Shown piece after piece: positions 1-5,231 of a DNA stretch of 10,264 nucleotides. The DNA comes from an uncultured Clostridia bacterium (GTDB lineage Bacteria > Bacillota > Clostridia > Oscillospirales > Oscillospiraceae), in NCBI GenBank assembly GCA_937892865.1, contig CALBJG010000021.1, forward strand, positions 1-10,264, read 5' to 3'. Both the position numbers and the translations under genes were made by a program. The notes below the pieces were generated by a model. The model ran no database searches. It saw nothing but the letters and a program-made list of their open reading frames with translations, and was not told the DNA's origin. The stretch's first letter is position 1. Each line of letters opens with the position of its first letter.

Positions 1-100
1 TACAAATTTCAATCCGTCCGCTCCGCGGACACCACAACTGTCAACTGTCAACTGACAACTGTCAACTATCAACTATCAACTATCAACTATCAACTGACAA
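1..100 (-). repeat. Composite repeat: short tandem array plus hairpin, cut by window edge
   Basis: Positions 38-100 are a tandem array of about 7-base units (tcaactg / tcaacta / gacaact on the + strand). It abuts a perfect hairpin at 16-30 (GTCCGC, loop TCC, GCGGAC). Bases 1-15, read on the - strand as GGATTGAAATTTGTA, resemble the spacer and first arm of the second hairpin seen in the copies near 694 and 6672; the other arm lies outside the window. The array starts at the stop codon of the holin-like gene ending at 101. Confidence 0.7.
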
Positions 101-277
101 CTATTTCTTCTCATGTTGGGTGCCAAAATAAAAGGACACCACCATCGACACAATGATCATCACATTATCTGCGCTGATAATGCCTTTCAGCGCCAGCACC
201 GCAAAGACTGCCGTAACGATCAGCGTCACGATGGTCTTCACTTTCAGTAGATTCGCCAAATTTTTCAGAAATTCCAT
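101..277 (-). CDS. Small holin-like membrane protein (58 aa)
   Basis: This 58-residue protein is probably a phage holin or holin-like protein, which would sit in the cytoplasmic membrane and release the endolysin. It has an amphipathic, Lys-containing N-terminus (MEFLKNLANLLKVK), a hydrophobic segment at about residues 15-30 (TIVTLIVTAVFAVLAL), a short polar turn (KGIISAD), a second hydrophobic segment at about 38-52 ending in SFYFGTQ, and a charged tail HEKK. This layout matches small two-helix proteins found beside endolysins in many clostridial prophages. The ATG at 277 follows a GGGGGG ribosome site at a suitable distance. The stop TAG (103-101) is formed by the first bases of the tandem repeat beyond it. 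It is the last cassette gene in the window, 93 bases after the 73-residue membrane gene. Function is inferred from size, topology and neighbours. Confidence 0.75.
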   Translation of the reverse strand: MEFLKNLANLLKVKTIVTLIVTAVFAVLALKGIISADNVMIIVSMVVSFYFGTQHEKK

Positions 278-298
278 ATATGTCCCCCCATTTTCCGG

Positions 299-370
299 TT
301 GTAAGTGGTAAGTGGTGAGTTGTTAGTTTCGCAAAACTGACAACTGTCAACTATCAACTGTCAACTATTT
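299..370. repeat. Array-hairpin-array repeat between the two membrane genes
   Basis: A left array (gtaagtggtaagtggtgag, 301-319) and a right array of tcaactg/tcaacta units (339-368) flank a hairpin at 325-338 (AGTTT, loop CGCA, AAACT). The arms continue outward with one mismatch. The element fills most of the 93-base gap between the flanking genes. It appears to be a shorter relative of the elements at 631-752 and 6609-6723. Confidence 0.6.
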
Positions 371-592
371 TCATCCTACTTTTTGTTTCAGTTCTTTAAT
401 GTCGTGACAGCACTCGGCTACCTGACCTTCTAATTTATATGTGCGCTCAATGAGATTATTGTGCTTTCCCACCTTGTCTTCCAGTTGGGAAAGGCGGTAC
501 TGGGTCAGTTTCTGGGCGGCTACCACACCCAAAAGCGAGCCCACCAAAGTCCCGGCAAAACCCAAAAGCGCCACAATGATCGCGTCTGTCAT
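371..592 (-). CDS. Small membrane-anchored coiled-coil protein of the lysis module (73 aa)
   Basis: Residues 4-26 (AIIVALLGFAGTLVGSLLGVVAA) form one hydrophobic segment. Residues 28-72 are charged and heptad-like (KLTQYRLSQLEDKVGKHNNL onward), predicting a coiled coil with adjacent Cys61-Cys62. Members of this type occur next to endolysins in clostridial phages. The combination recalls XhlA-type haemolysin/holin accessory proteins, but XhlA has the coiled coil first and the membrane helix last, so homology is uncertain. The ATG at 592 was chosen because GAGAGG lies just upstream. An upstream in-frame ATG at 676 would translate repeat sequence and has no ribosome site. It sits between the endolysin and the holin-like gene, so a role in lysis is likely; whether it is a holin, a holin regulator or something else is open. 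Confidence 0.7.
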   Translation of the reverse strand: MTDAIIVALLGFAGTLVGSLLGVVAAQKLTQYRLSQLEDKVGKHNNLIERTYKLEGQVAECCHDIKELKQKVG

Positions 593-630
593 ATTTAACC
601 TCTCGTTTCTGATTATCTGCGGCATTGGAA

Positions 631-752
631 TAATTGACAATTGAAAATTGACAATTGACAATGAATGTGTCGCCAAAGGCGACTATTTTAATCATTTTGC
701 GAAGCAAAATACCGAAACTGTCAACTAACAACTGTCAACTAACAACTATTTT
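631..752. repeat. Composite repeat: array - hairpin 1 - hairpin 2 - inverted array
   Basis: A left array of ttgacaa units (632-662) precedes hairpin 1 at 669-683 (GTCGCC, loop AAA, GGCGAC), a 10-base AT-rich spacer, hairpin 2 at 694-710 (ATTTTGC, loop GAA, GCAAAAT), and a right array of inverted units (716-748, aactgtcaactaacaact). The architecture and spacing match the copy at 6609-6723, while the hairpin 1 arms differ in a pairing-preserving way. It fills the gap between the 73-residue gene and the endolysin. Confidence 0.75.
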
Positions 753-1476
753 ACATTTTTAATATTCTCTTCCAGGTGGTCTTTCCGGCGGTGAGTTCTC
801 CGTCCTGCCAGCATTTGTTGTCCTTCTGAAAAGCGACCACCGCCGCCTCGAATTTCGGCCCGGCGATGCCGTCGGCTTTGCCTACCACCTTATACCCCAG
901 ATCATAAAGCCGCTTTTGCAGCGCCGCCACCACGCCGTGGCGGCTGTTTTTTCTTGCGGACACCGTAGGGGTTTTGGAAAGGGTCTCCGGTCCGGCAATG
1001 CCGTCAATTTTCGCGCCAATGGCTTCCTGCACCGCCTTGACAAATTTCACATAATCACTTTCGCCCCCAAAGGTGGCGATATATTTCTGTTCGTGACCCA
1101 GCCAAAAAGATTTTTGCTCCCGGGTATCGATGTGGACAAAGGTATCGTAAAGACCGATGCCCTTGACGCCGATGCTCTCGGCAAAGGCGGCGATCTCCCG
1201 GCAAGGAACGCCGTCAATGTGGAAATCCGCCGCCATACCCAAAGTGTGCTTGGACTTAGGGGCGGCGTTGGGTGTTTTGGCGTTATACCCAGGACACCGG
1301 TAACCCAAAACGGAAATGGGCTTGCCGAAATGGGCGCGGATCTTCTGCAAAAATGCCACCAATTTCTCATCCACCGGGGTTTCATCGCAACAACCCCTGC
1401 CGGGGCAGTCAAATTCCCTTGCCCGGAAATCTTTCGACAGTTTTCGGCTGTCGCCTTTTTTGTAAATCCTGATCAT
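751..1476 (-). CDS. Endolysin: M15 family peptidase with C-terminal peptidoglycan-binding region
   Basis: This 241-residue cell-wall hydrolase probably cleaves peptide cross-links in peptidoglycan and serves as the lysin. Residues about 10-120 are a Peptidase_M15A-type zinc domain: the SKHTLGMAADFH motif (residues 75-86) supplies ligands His77 and Asp84, and FVHID (113-117) supplies the third ligand His115 beside Asp117. The stretch SVLGYRCPGYN (55-65) is typical of the family. Residues about 140-241 carry two copies of a peptidoglycan-binding pattern with DGIAGP (158-163 and 202-207) and the helix VVAALQKRLYDLGY. There is no signal peptide, so export would depend on a holin. Several cysteines (24, 29, 30, 61, 92) may form a disulfide or a second metal site. 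The ATG at 1476 follows AGGAAGAGGG. Two putative holin-class genes lie downstream. Confidence 0.9.
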   Translation of the reverse strand: MIRIYKKGDSRKLSKDFRAREFDCPGRGCCDETPVDEKLVAFLQKIRAHFGKPISVLGYRCPGYNAKTPNAAPKSKHTLGMAADFHIDGVPCREIAAFAESIGVKGIGLYDTFVHIDTREQKSFWLGHEQKYIATFGGESDYVKFVKAVQEAIGAKIDGIAGPETLSKTPTVSARKNSRHGVVAALQKRLYDLGYKVVGKADGIAGPKFEAAVVAFQKDNKCWQDGELTAGKTTWKRILKM

Positions 1477-1639
1477 TCCCTCTTCCTTTCTTTTTCAAAT
1501 TCCAGTTTGTCGGGATGCCCCGACAGGCAATTCGTTACCAACACGAATCTAATCGTACTTCCGCTATATCGCTCGGTAACGAACAAAAAACATATTCAAA
1601 TACCGGTTTGTCAGGCCGTTTTAAATTAGCAACATCTAT

Positions 1640-1681
1640 GTTGTCATTCCGAGCCAGTGCTCACACTGGCGTGGGAATCTC
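1640..1681 (+). repeat. REP-like palindromic repeat, copy A
   Basis: The unit begins gttgtcatt and ends gggaatctc. An outer stem ATTCC/GGAAT encloses an inner stem CCAGTG, loop CTCA, CACTGG. It is related to copies at 1695-1736 (opposite strand) and 10171-10216. The outer stem carries a C-G swap relative to the other copies that keeps pairing. Confidence 0.75.
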
Positions 1682-1694
1682 AAGTAAAAACCCA

Positions 1695-1736
1695 GAGATT
1701 GCCACACCAGCCTGCGGGCTGGTTCGCAATGACAAC
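1695..1736 (-). repeat. REP-like palindromic repeat, copy B
   Basis: Read on the - strand, it begins gttgtcattgcgaaccag and ends tgtggcaatctc. The inner stem is CCAGCC, loop CGCA, GGCTGG; the outer stem is ATTGC/GCAAT. It lies 13 bases from copy A in inverted orientation, so the pair could also form one long hairpin. Confidence 0.75.
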
Positions 1737-1765
1737 GTAGTTTGAATAGTTCGACAAACCGAAAT

Positions 1766-1870
1766 TCATCTCTCTGTCAGTTTGTTTTCCACCTGATCGC
1801 GCCATTTTTCCGGCACATCCGCAAGCGTCATCTTTCCGGTTTTGATCCATCTTACATAAATAGCCGCCAT
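1766..1870 (-). CDS. Tiny CD1375/XkdX-like phage protein (34 aa)
   Basis: This 34-residue frame reads MAAIYVRWIKTGKM then TLADVPEKWRDQVENKLTER. It resembles the very short CD1375/XkdX-like proteins found between tail-fibre genes and the lysis module in Firmicutes prophages, which start with a motif like MAxIYxxLIKxGxKT and continue with xxVPExxRxxV. Their function is unknown. The start is firm: GGGAGGT precedes the ATG, and the stop of the previous gene (TGA at 1874-1872) is one base away, so the two are coupled. The stop TGA at 1768-1766 is fused to a repeat motif (AATTTCGGTTTGTCG on the - strand). Family assignment is from memory of the motif. Confidence 0.75.
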   Translation of the reverse strand: MAAIYVRWIKTGKMTLADVPEKWRDQVENKLTER

Positions 1871-1871
1871 A

Positions 1872-2063
1872 TCAAACACCTCCCGCCAGCATTGCCGCCA
1901 GTTCCATCAGCGCGGCATCCCGCTCCAGTCCTGCCTGCTCCAGCGCAGCAATGCGCTCTTCCGGGGTAGGCGCAGGTGCAGGTATCTCTGCCTGGAATTT
2001 TTCCATCTCTGCGATTTCTTCCAGAGTCATTTCAACAAGTACGCCGTTTACAACTTTCTTCAT
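1872..2063 (-). CDS. Small tail-region protein of unknown function (63 aa)
   Basis: The protein opens MKKVVNGVLVEMTLEEIAEM and continues with a Pro-rich linker (IPAPAPTPEE) into an Ala/Leu-rich helix (RIAALEQAGLERDAALMELA). The opening (KxVNGVxVExTxEEIAEME) is typical of small proteins placed right after tail-fibre or appendage genes in clostridial prophages; an appendage-assembly role is possible but unproven. The ATG at 2063 has GAGG 7 bases upstream. An in-frame GTG at 2075, overlapping the previous stop as GTGA, would add four residues (MRLR) and cannot be excluded. The following 34-residue gene begins one base after this stop. Confidence 0.65.
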   Translation of the reverse strand: MKKVVNGVLVEMTLEEIAEMEKFQAEIPAPAPTPEERIAALEQAGLERDAALMELAAMLAGGV

Positions 2064-2071
2064 ACGCAGCC

Positions 2072-2692
2072 TCACTTTCCGTAGATCTCAATCACCGTCC
2101 CCACAGGGAAGGCGACATTGTTGGTGGCAAAGTGCAACTGGGAGACCCTGCGCTCTGTTTGCGCCGTACTTTTTATACTGCCGAAGACATTGTTGGTGGT
2201 GTTAATGGCGCAGTCCATTGTTTCTTCGGACTGGGCGGCATCCACCACCCACCACCCATCGTGGGAATGGCGCAGATGGATCCGCCATTTTCTCTGCCCG
2301 ACACGGCTGAATCCCTGCCGGAATAACACCAGCCAATTGCTCCCTAATGTATTGCCAATGTATAATTGGGTTTTGTAGTTGATGATAATATCGTCACAGG
2401 TGGGCAATGTCAGGAAAATCAAAAAGTCTTCGCAGGAAAAGCCGTTGCCCTCTGCATCTTGCGTGACAGAAACAGAGGTCACACTCTCTTCTGTCGTATG
2501 GGCGTAGGTGGCGATGTGGCGGTAATCCTGCTCCAACAAGGTCACCCGGTCTGCCAGCGCCTCCTCTGCCTCTATCCGGTCGGTGTTGTTGATGACCACC
2601 TCGTTGGACAGATTCTCCACTGCCGCCAAGGTCTGGGCATCCCGGAGAATATAAGACTCACCGTTGACGGTGAGGGTATGTATTTCGTTCAT
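2072..2692 (-). CDS. Putative tail appendage / receptor-binding protein (206 aa)
   Basis: The protein opens MNEIHTLTVNGESYILRDAQ, an N-terminal motif (VNGExYxLRDAQ) common in clostridial phage tail-fibre or baseplate appendage proteins. Residues about 21-60 are helical and charged (LSNEVVINNTDRIEAEEALADRVTLLEQ in part), suited to a short trimeric coiled coil. The remainder to residue 206 is beta-rich with aromatic residues (WLVLFRQGF, WRIHLRHSHDGWWVVDAA) and ends VAFPVGTVIEIYGK. This suggests a coiled-coil stalk with a distal binding domain, but no receptor or enzymatic motif is evident. The ATG at 2692 has a strong AAGGAGG ribosome site, 10 bases after the hub gene's stop. It is followed directly by the 63-residue gene. 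Confidence 0.6.
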   Translation of the reverse strand: MNEIHTLTVNGESYILRDAQTLAAVENLSNEVVINNTDRIEAEEALADRVTLLEQDYRHIATYAHTTEESVTSVSVTQDAEGNGFSCEDFLIFLTLPTCDDIIINYKTQLYIGNTLGSNWLVLFRQGFSRVGQRKWRIHLRHSHDGWWVVDAAQSEETMDCAINTTNNVFGSIKSTAQTERRVSQLHFATNNVAFPVGTVIEIYGK

Positions 2693-2702
2693 ATTTTCCT
2701 CC

Positions 2703-3866
2703 TTATTTGCGGTTGTTCACAACAATGGGGCTGTCCCGGCGGTACTCGCCGGTGCTGATCACCCGGGTGACAGACCCGGTACGCACCGTTCGCATCACAT
2801 AGGTGGTAAAGGTCTGCTCCCCCACGGAAAATGTCAGGATCTGCCCGGCTTTCACCCCAGCCTCCGCAGGGATTTTCAAATCGCAGGTGGTGTAAACAAT
2901 GGGTTTGAACTGGTCGTAGAGCGATCTTGCCAAAGTGCGCATACTGCTTTGGGTGGCGTTTTCCAGCAAGGGATTGCCCACGATGTCCAGTACATTGCCG
3001 TAAACATCCGGATACACCACACCGGGGGTGGCATAACTGTACGCCAGCCACACGCCGCCCACACATTGCAGGGGGGCAGCCCCCCGGCGCAGACCGCCCC
3101 GGAGATAAGCCGCAGTGGGTAGGCTGTCCGGGATCTGCCAGACCATATTTCCGTTTATGCAGGACATACTCTCCAGCGTCACGCCCTCTGCCGTGGCGGT
3201 GATATTTTCCGAGCGAACCGTCAAATGCCCATTTTGAAGAACCGTTTCCGTCTTGCCGGTGGACGGGTCAAGCCCCACCTTTACAGAAGCGGGGGTGTAC
3301 CAGGCAAGTTCCAGTTTCCCGTCGGGGGTCAGCCGGCAGAAGAGGCCTGCCAGTTGGCAGATCCATTTCATCACCTGCCGGCCGGTGATCCGGTAGCCTG
3401 CCGGCCGGGTCACCTGAAATGTGCCGTTTTGAAACGCTCGAGTGGATAAGGTAAGTTTGCAGTACCGGCAGACGGCAGCTGCAAGATTCTGCAGAGAAAT
3501 GGGATAGGTCAGTTCGTCCAGCGCGGTGGTCACATCCTGATCCAGCAGGATCATATTGTCAAAGGCGATGGCTTTGCAGCAATTCTTGCCGATCCACTCC
3601 ACTTTCTCCGGATAAAATATCCCCTCCTGCACCAGGCTGCCGTCGGGATACCGGGTAAAGAGGGTCATTTTTGTGCCGGGGCGGAGAAGCCACGCATCCG
3701 ACTCGGTGTAAAATGTCGCCTCCAGCATCGCAGAGCACACCGCCCCCGGATCCAGCAGATCTCCCTGGTTCACCGCATGGGTCAAAGTGACGCTTTTCAA
3801 AGAAGGCAGGGTCGTTCCCGCTGTGATATCCAGTACATTCGCCAGTCTGATAATATGTTCTACCAT
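2703..3866 (-). CDS. Tail hub / tail-associated baseplate protein (387 aa)
   Basis: This is likely the central tail hub (Tal/gp27-like N-terminal hub fold) at the distal end of a phage tail. Residues about 20-110 form a beta-rich region (SVTLTHAVNQGDLLDPGAV, then GIFYPEKVEWIGKNCCKAIA). About 118-185 carries a helix-rich insertion with RQVMKWICQLAGLFCRLTPD (163-182), the pattern seen in the second domain of hub proteins. The C-terminus (about 320-380) is again beta (GVKAGQILTFSVGEQTF, YVMRTVRTGSVTRVISTGEY). There is no recognisable endopeptidase or lysozyme domain, and at 387 residues it is shorter than many Tal proteins. The ATG at 3866 overlaps the previous stop in ATGGTAG (7 bases) with GGAGCAGG upstream; a longer in-frame start at 3956 would run through the preceding gene. 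The function is inferred from pattern and position. Confidence 0.65.
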   Translation of the reverse strand: MVEHIIRLANVLDITAGTTLPSLKSVTLTHAVNQGDLLDPGAVCSAMLEATFYTESDAWLLRPGTKMTLFTRYPDGSLVQEGIFYPEKVEWIGKNCCKAIAFDNMILLDQDVTTALDELTYPISLQNLAAAVCRYCKLTLSTRAFQNGTFQVTRPAGYRITGRQVMKWICQLAGLFCRLTPDGKLELAWYTPASVKVGLDPSTGKTETVLQNGHLTVRSENITATAEGVTLESMSCINGNMVWQIPDSLPTAAYLRGGLRRGAAPLQCVGGVWLAYSYATPGVVYPDVYGNVLDIVGNPLLENATQSSMRTLARSLYDQFKPIVYTTCDLKIPAEAGVKAGQILTFSVGEQTFTTYVMRTVRTGSVTRVISTGEYRRDSPIVVNNRK

Positions 3867-4219
3867 AGGCCCTGCTCCGTGATCCGAAAATTGCAATCGC
3901 CCCAAAGTCCCTCCGGGGCATTTTGAAACACGATGGAATAGTCCGTGCGGTAGCATACCCCTTCCCCCGCCGGATGGGAAAAGGTAAATACCCCCGTCGC
4001 CGGGAAGATGCCCTCCAGATACTGCCGGTCTTCCTCGGTAAGATGCCGGTAGAAAAAGTGCCAGGTACGCACCTTACCCCGGGGAAACCGGTGCATGATC
4101 CCCTTTTCATCCTGACCGCTCTGGGCATCTAAAATCTCCGTTTCGGTGATCTTCACACGCCCATCGGGAACGGGCATGGGCTGACCGTTCACTTGAAATA
4201 ATTCTGTTCTCTGGCGCAT
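3860..4219 (-). CDS. DUF6711-like phage tail protein (119 aa)
   Basis: This 119-residue protein has a short N-terminal strand with VNGQPMPVPDG (10-20), a central region DAQSGQDEKGIMHRFPRGKVR (31-51), LTEEDRQYLEGIF (60-72) and a C-terminal strand YRTDYSIVFQNAPEGLWGDC (90-109). This resembles the DUF6711 family of clostridial siphophages, usually found between the tape measure gene and the hub; the family name is from memory. The predicted fold resembles small tail-tip adaptors, so a role joining tail end and hub is plausible. The ATG begins directly after the preceding stop (TAAATG), with GAGGTGG upstream, so it is translationally coupled. Its own stop overlaps the hub start. No tape measure gene precedes it here. 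Confidence 0.6.
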   Translation of the reverse strand: MRQRTELFQVNGQPMPVPDGRVKITETEILDAQSGQDEKGIMHRFPRGKVRTWHFFYRHLTEEDRQYLEGIFPATGVFTFSHPAGEGVCYRTDYSIVFQNAPEGLWGDCNFRITEQGLW

Positions 4220-4375
4220 TTAACCACCTCGCAATACTGCATTTTTCATATTGGCTTCCTCCACCGAACCGGCAAGGGCATCTCCGTGCATGGATGCCAG
4301 TTCCCGGAGGATCGACAGCGCCTGGGTCAGTTGATTTTCCACTGTCCACAGCGCCGATAAGATCTGTTCGTCCAT
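4220..4375 (-). CDS. Short helical protein of unknown function (51 aa)
   Basis: The 51-residue protein begins MDEQILSALWTVENQLTQAL and is predicted almost entirely helical (a leucine heptad-like pattern to about residue 35), ending MKNAVLRGG. I do not recognise a family. It could be a small chaperone-like or tail-assembly protein, or the remnant of a longer gene. The ATG at 4375 has a strong GGGAGG site 6 bases upstream; a longer in-frame ATG at 4414 would read through a large hairpin and is unlikely. It is coupled to the next gene (TAAATG). A perfect 16-base-pair hairpin lies immediately upstream, in the place where tail tube and tape measure genes would be expected. Confidence 0.6.
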   Translation of the reverse strand: MDEQILSALWTVENQLTQALSILRELASMHGDALAGSVEEANMKNAVLRGG

Positions 4376-4391
4376 TCTTTCCTCCCTCAGT

Positions 4392-4426
4392 CCCCTCCGG
4401 TTTTTGCGTTGCAAAAACCGGAGGGG
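4392..4426. repeat. Perfect 16-bp hairpin inside the cassette
   Basis: CCCCTCCGGTTTTTGC (4392-4407), loop GTT, then its exact complement (4411-4426). On the + strand it is followed by tagTTTTT (4427-4434), so it could act as a terminator for + strand transcripts. On the - strand, the direction of the operon, no T-run follows; instead the ribosome site of the 51-residue gene comes 8 bases later. The core TTTTGC/GCAAAA is shared with hairpins at 694-710, 6672-6688 and 10150-10167. Confidence 0.75.
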
Positions 4427-4448
4427 TAGTTTTTATCAAAGCATTGGG

Positions 4449-4829
4449 CTACTGCGTATTGCCCATCTCCCTAAGATATGTAAGTACCAGTTCCCCCTGG
4501 TACAGGGCCGTGCCGGTCTGATCCCGGCTGACAAGATGGGCATTTTTCCATTGGGCAGAAACCTGCGCCCCTAAACTTTGGGTATCCAGCCAGTTGCCGA
4601 AATCCTCCGCCACCGCCACCGCCCCCAAGCCGGGTATTGCCCGGTAGCGGATGTGGAAAGTCACCCGGCAGGTGTCCGTTCTGCTCCCCAAAAGGTCAGT
4701 GTAGGTATCTGTCACCTGCTCTCCCTGGGGAAACAGACCGCAGCACCCGGGACTCACTCCCACAAATTCCGTGACCATACCGGAAAAGGGCGTAAATCCC
4801 CGCAACCATAATAAAATCTTCTCTGTCAT
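4449..4829 (-). CDS. Tail-terminator / minor capsid-like protein (126 aa)
   Basis: The 126-residue protein opens MTEKILLWLRGFTPFSGMVT, continues with PGCCGLFPQGEQVTDTYTDLLGS (27-49), a beta segment TCRVTFHIRYRAIPG (53-67), helix EDFGNWLDTQSL (75-86), and a final strand ALYQGELVLTYL (108-119). This pattern (a helix starting WL, GLFPxGExVxxxYxDLxG, RYR, a helical DxxxWLxxQS, and a final xGxLxLTY strand) is typical of the tail terminator/minor capsid proteins that cap the tail tube and join it to the head. The ATG at 4829 follows AGGGAGGG. The gene comes 63 bases after the previous one; that gap holds a small tcaactg-type repeat. In a complete siphophage a tail tube gene would come next; here none is present. 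Confidence 0.65.
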   Translation of the reverse strand: MTEKILLWLRGFTPFSGMVTEFVGVSPGCCGLFPQGEQVTDTYTDLLGSRTDTCRVTFHIRYRAIPGLGAVAVAEDFGNWLDTQSLGAQVSAQWKNAHLVSRDQTGTALYQGELVLTYLREMGNTQ

Positions 4830-4875
4830 TCATTTCCCTCCCTAAATCCCGGATCATCGCTGCGATGCGTGATAA

Positions 4876-4895
4876 TAATTGTCAACTGACAACTA
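4876..4895. repeat. Minimal tcaactg-type repeat at a gene end
   Basis: The sequence attgtcaactgacaactact is a two-unit version of the arrays at 38-100 and 339-368. On the - strand it begins TAGTTG, and this TAG is the stop codon of the gene that ends at 4893. Confidence 0.6.
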
Positions 4896-5231
4896 CTTTC
4901 TGCCTGCTTCCGTGTGGGAAATATGTCCGTCCCAGTACCAGGGCGCAGCGTAGGCGATTTGGGAAAGACCCGGCACACTTGCGGGCAGAAAGGTATCCCA
5001 ATCCACACTTTCCGGCCCTTCCCCGGGCATCACCCGGTCACCGGGGAATACCTTTTGGGTATCCCCCGGCTGAATGAGCAGACATTTTCTTGCGAACCGG
5101 TCGCCGGTGTCACCGGTGATATTGGTATCTTCCCAGCGGTAGAAACAGTTTTCCACCACTGTCCGGTGGACCTGCCCGTCCTGCAGCCGGTAAACGGTCA
5201 CCGTTTTATCGCAAAATGGGTATGTCAGCAA
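4893..5231 (-). CDS. Head completion / head-tail stopper-like protein (112 aa)
   Basis: The 112-residue protein is beta-rich: TVTVYRLQDGQVHRTVVENC (10-29), then GDRFARKCLLIQPGD (43-57), VFPGDRVMPGEGP, and a C-terminal APWYWDGHISHTEAGRK. Proteins of this size and pattern, directly after the gp6-like connector, act as head-tail stopper or closure proteins in siphophages; family DUF6751 is a possible match by memory only. Its start is a TTG inside the end of the preceding gene (7-base overlap, TTGCTGA) with a strong GGGGGGTGA ribosome site; no ATG is available near the start. The stop TAG is contributed by a tandem repeat. The product is probably a portal-ring adaptor, but this is inferred from order rather than motifs. 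Confidence 0.6.
   Translation of the reverse strand: MLTYPFCDKTVTVYRLQDGQVHRTVVENCFYRWEDTNITGDTGDRFARKCLLIQPGDTQKVFPGDRVMPGEGPESVDWDTFLPASVPGLSQIAYAAPWYWDGHISHTEAGRK

Larger units (their letters stand above)
1477..1765. repeat. 289-base repeat mosaic between endolysin and CD1375-like gene
   Basis: No gene is supported here. At 1497-1512 is aaattccagtttgtcg, and at 1752-1768 a near inverted copy, so the region has inverted ends. A third, partial copy is at 1598-1614. Within it are a hairpin at 1508-1525 (TGTCGGG, loop ATGC, CCCGACA), a 9-base inverted repeat (TTCGTTACC at 1531-1539, GGTAACGAA at 1575-1583), and two oppositely oriented small palindromic repeats at 1640-1681 and 1695-1736. It looks like nested repeat insertions rather than a coding or promoter region. 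Confidence 0.65.

Noticed and set aside
165..350. 61-codon - strand frame overlapping the holin-like gene
   Set aside because: Different frame from the hydrophobic 58-residue protein, starts within a tandem repeat, and lacks a ribosome site; the 101-277 frame fits far better.
38..368. Possible CRISPR array from the tcaactg tandem units
   Set aside because: Units are about 7 bases with no unique spacers, and no cas genes are present.
916..1629. 237-codon + strand frame
   Set aside because: Antisense to the endolysin, whose zinc ligands and peptidoglycan-binding repeats are evident; no ribosome site or recognisable domain.
4392..4426. Terminator ending the upstream part of the phage operon
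   Set aside because: In the operon direction it lacks a T-run and is followed immediately by a ribosome site; only the opposite strand has a T-run.
4107..4439. 110-codon - strand frame
   Set aside because: It overlaps both the 51-residue and DUF6711-like genes in another frame, starts in the hairpin region without a ribosome site, and has low-complexity composition.
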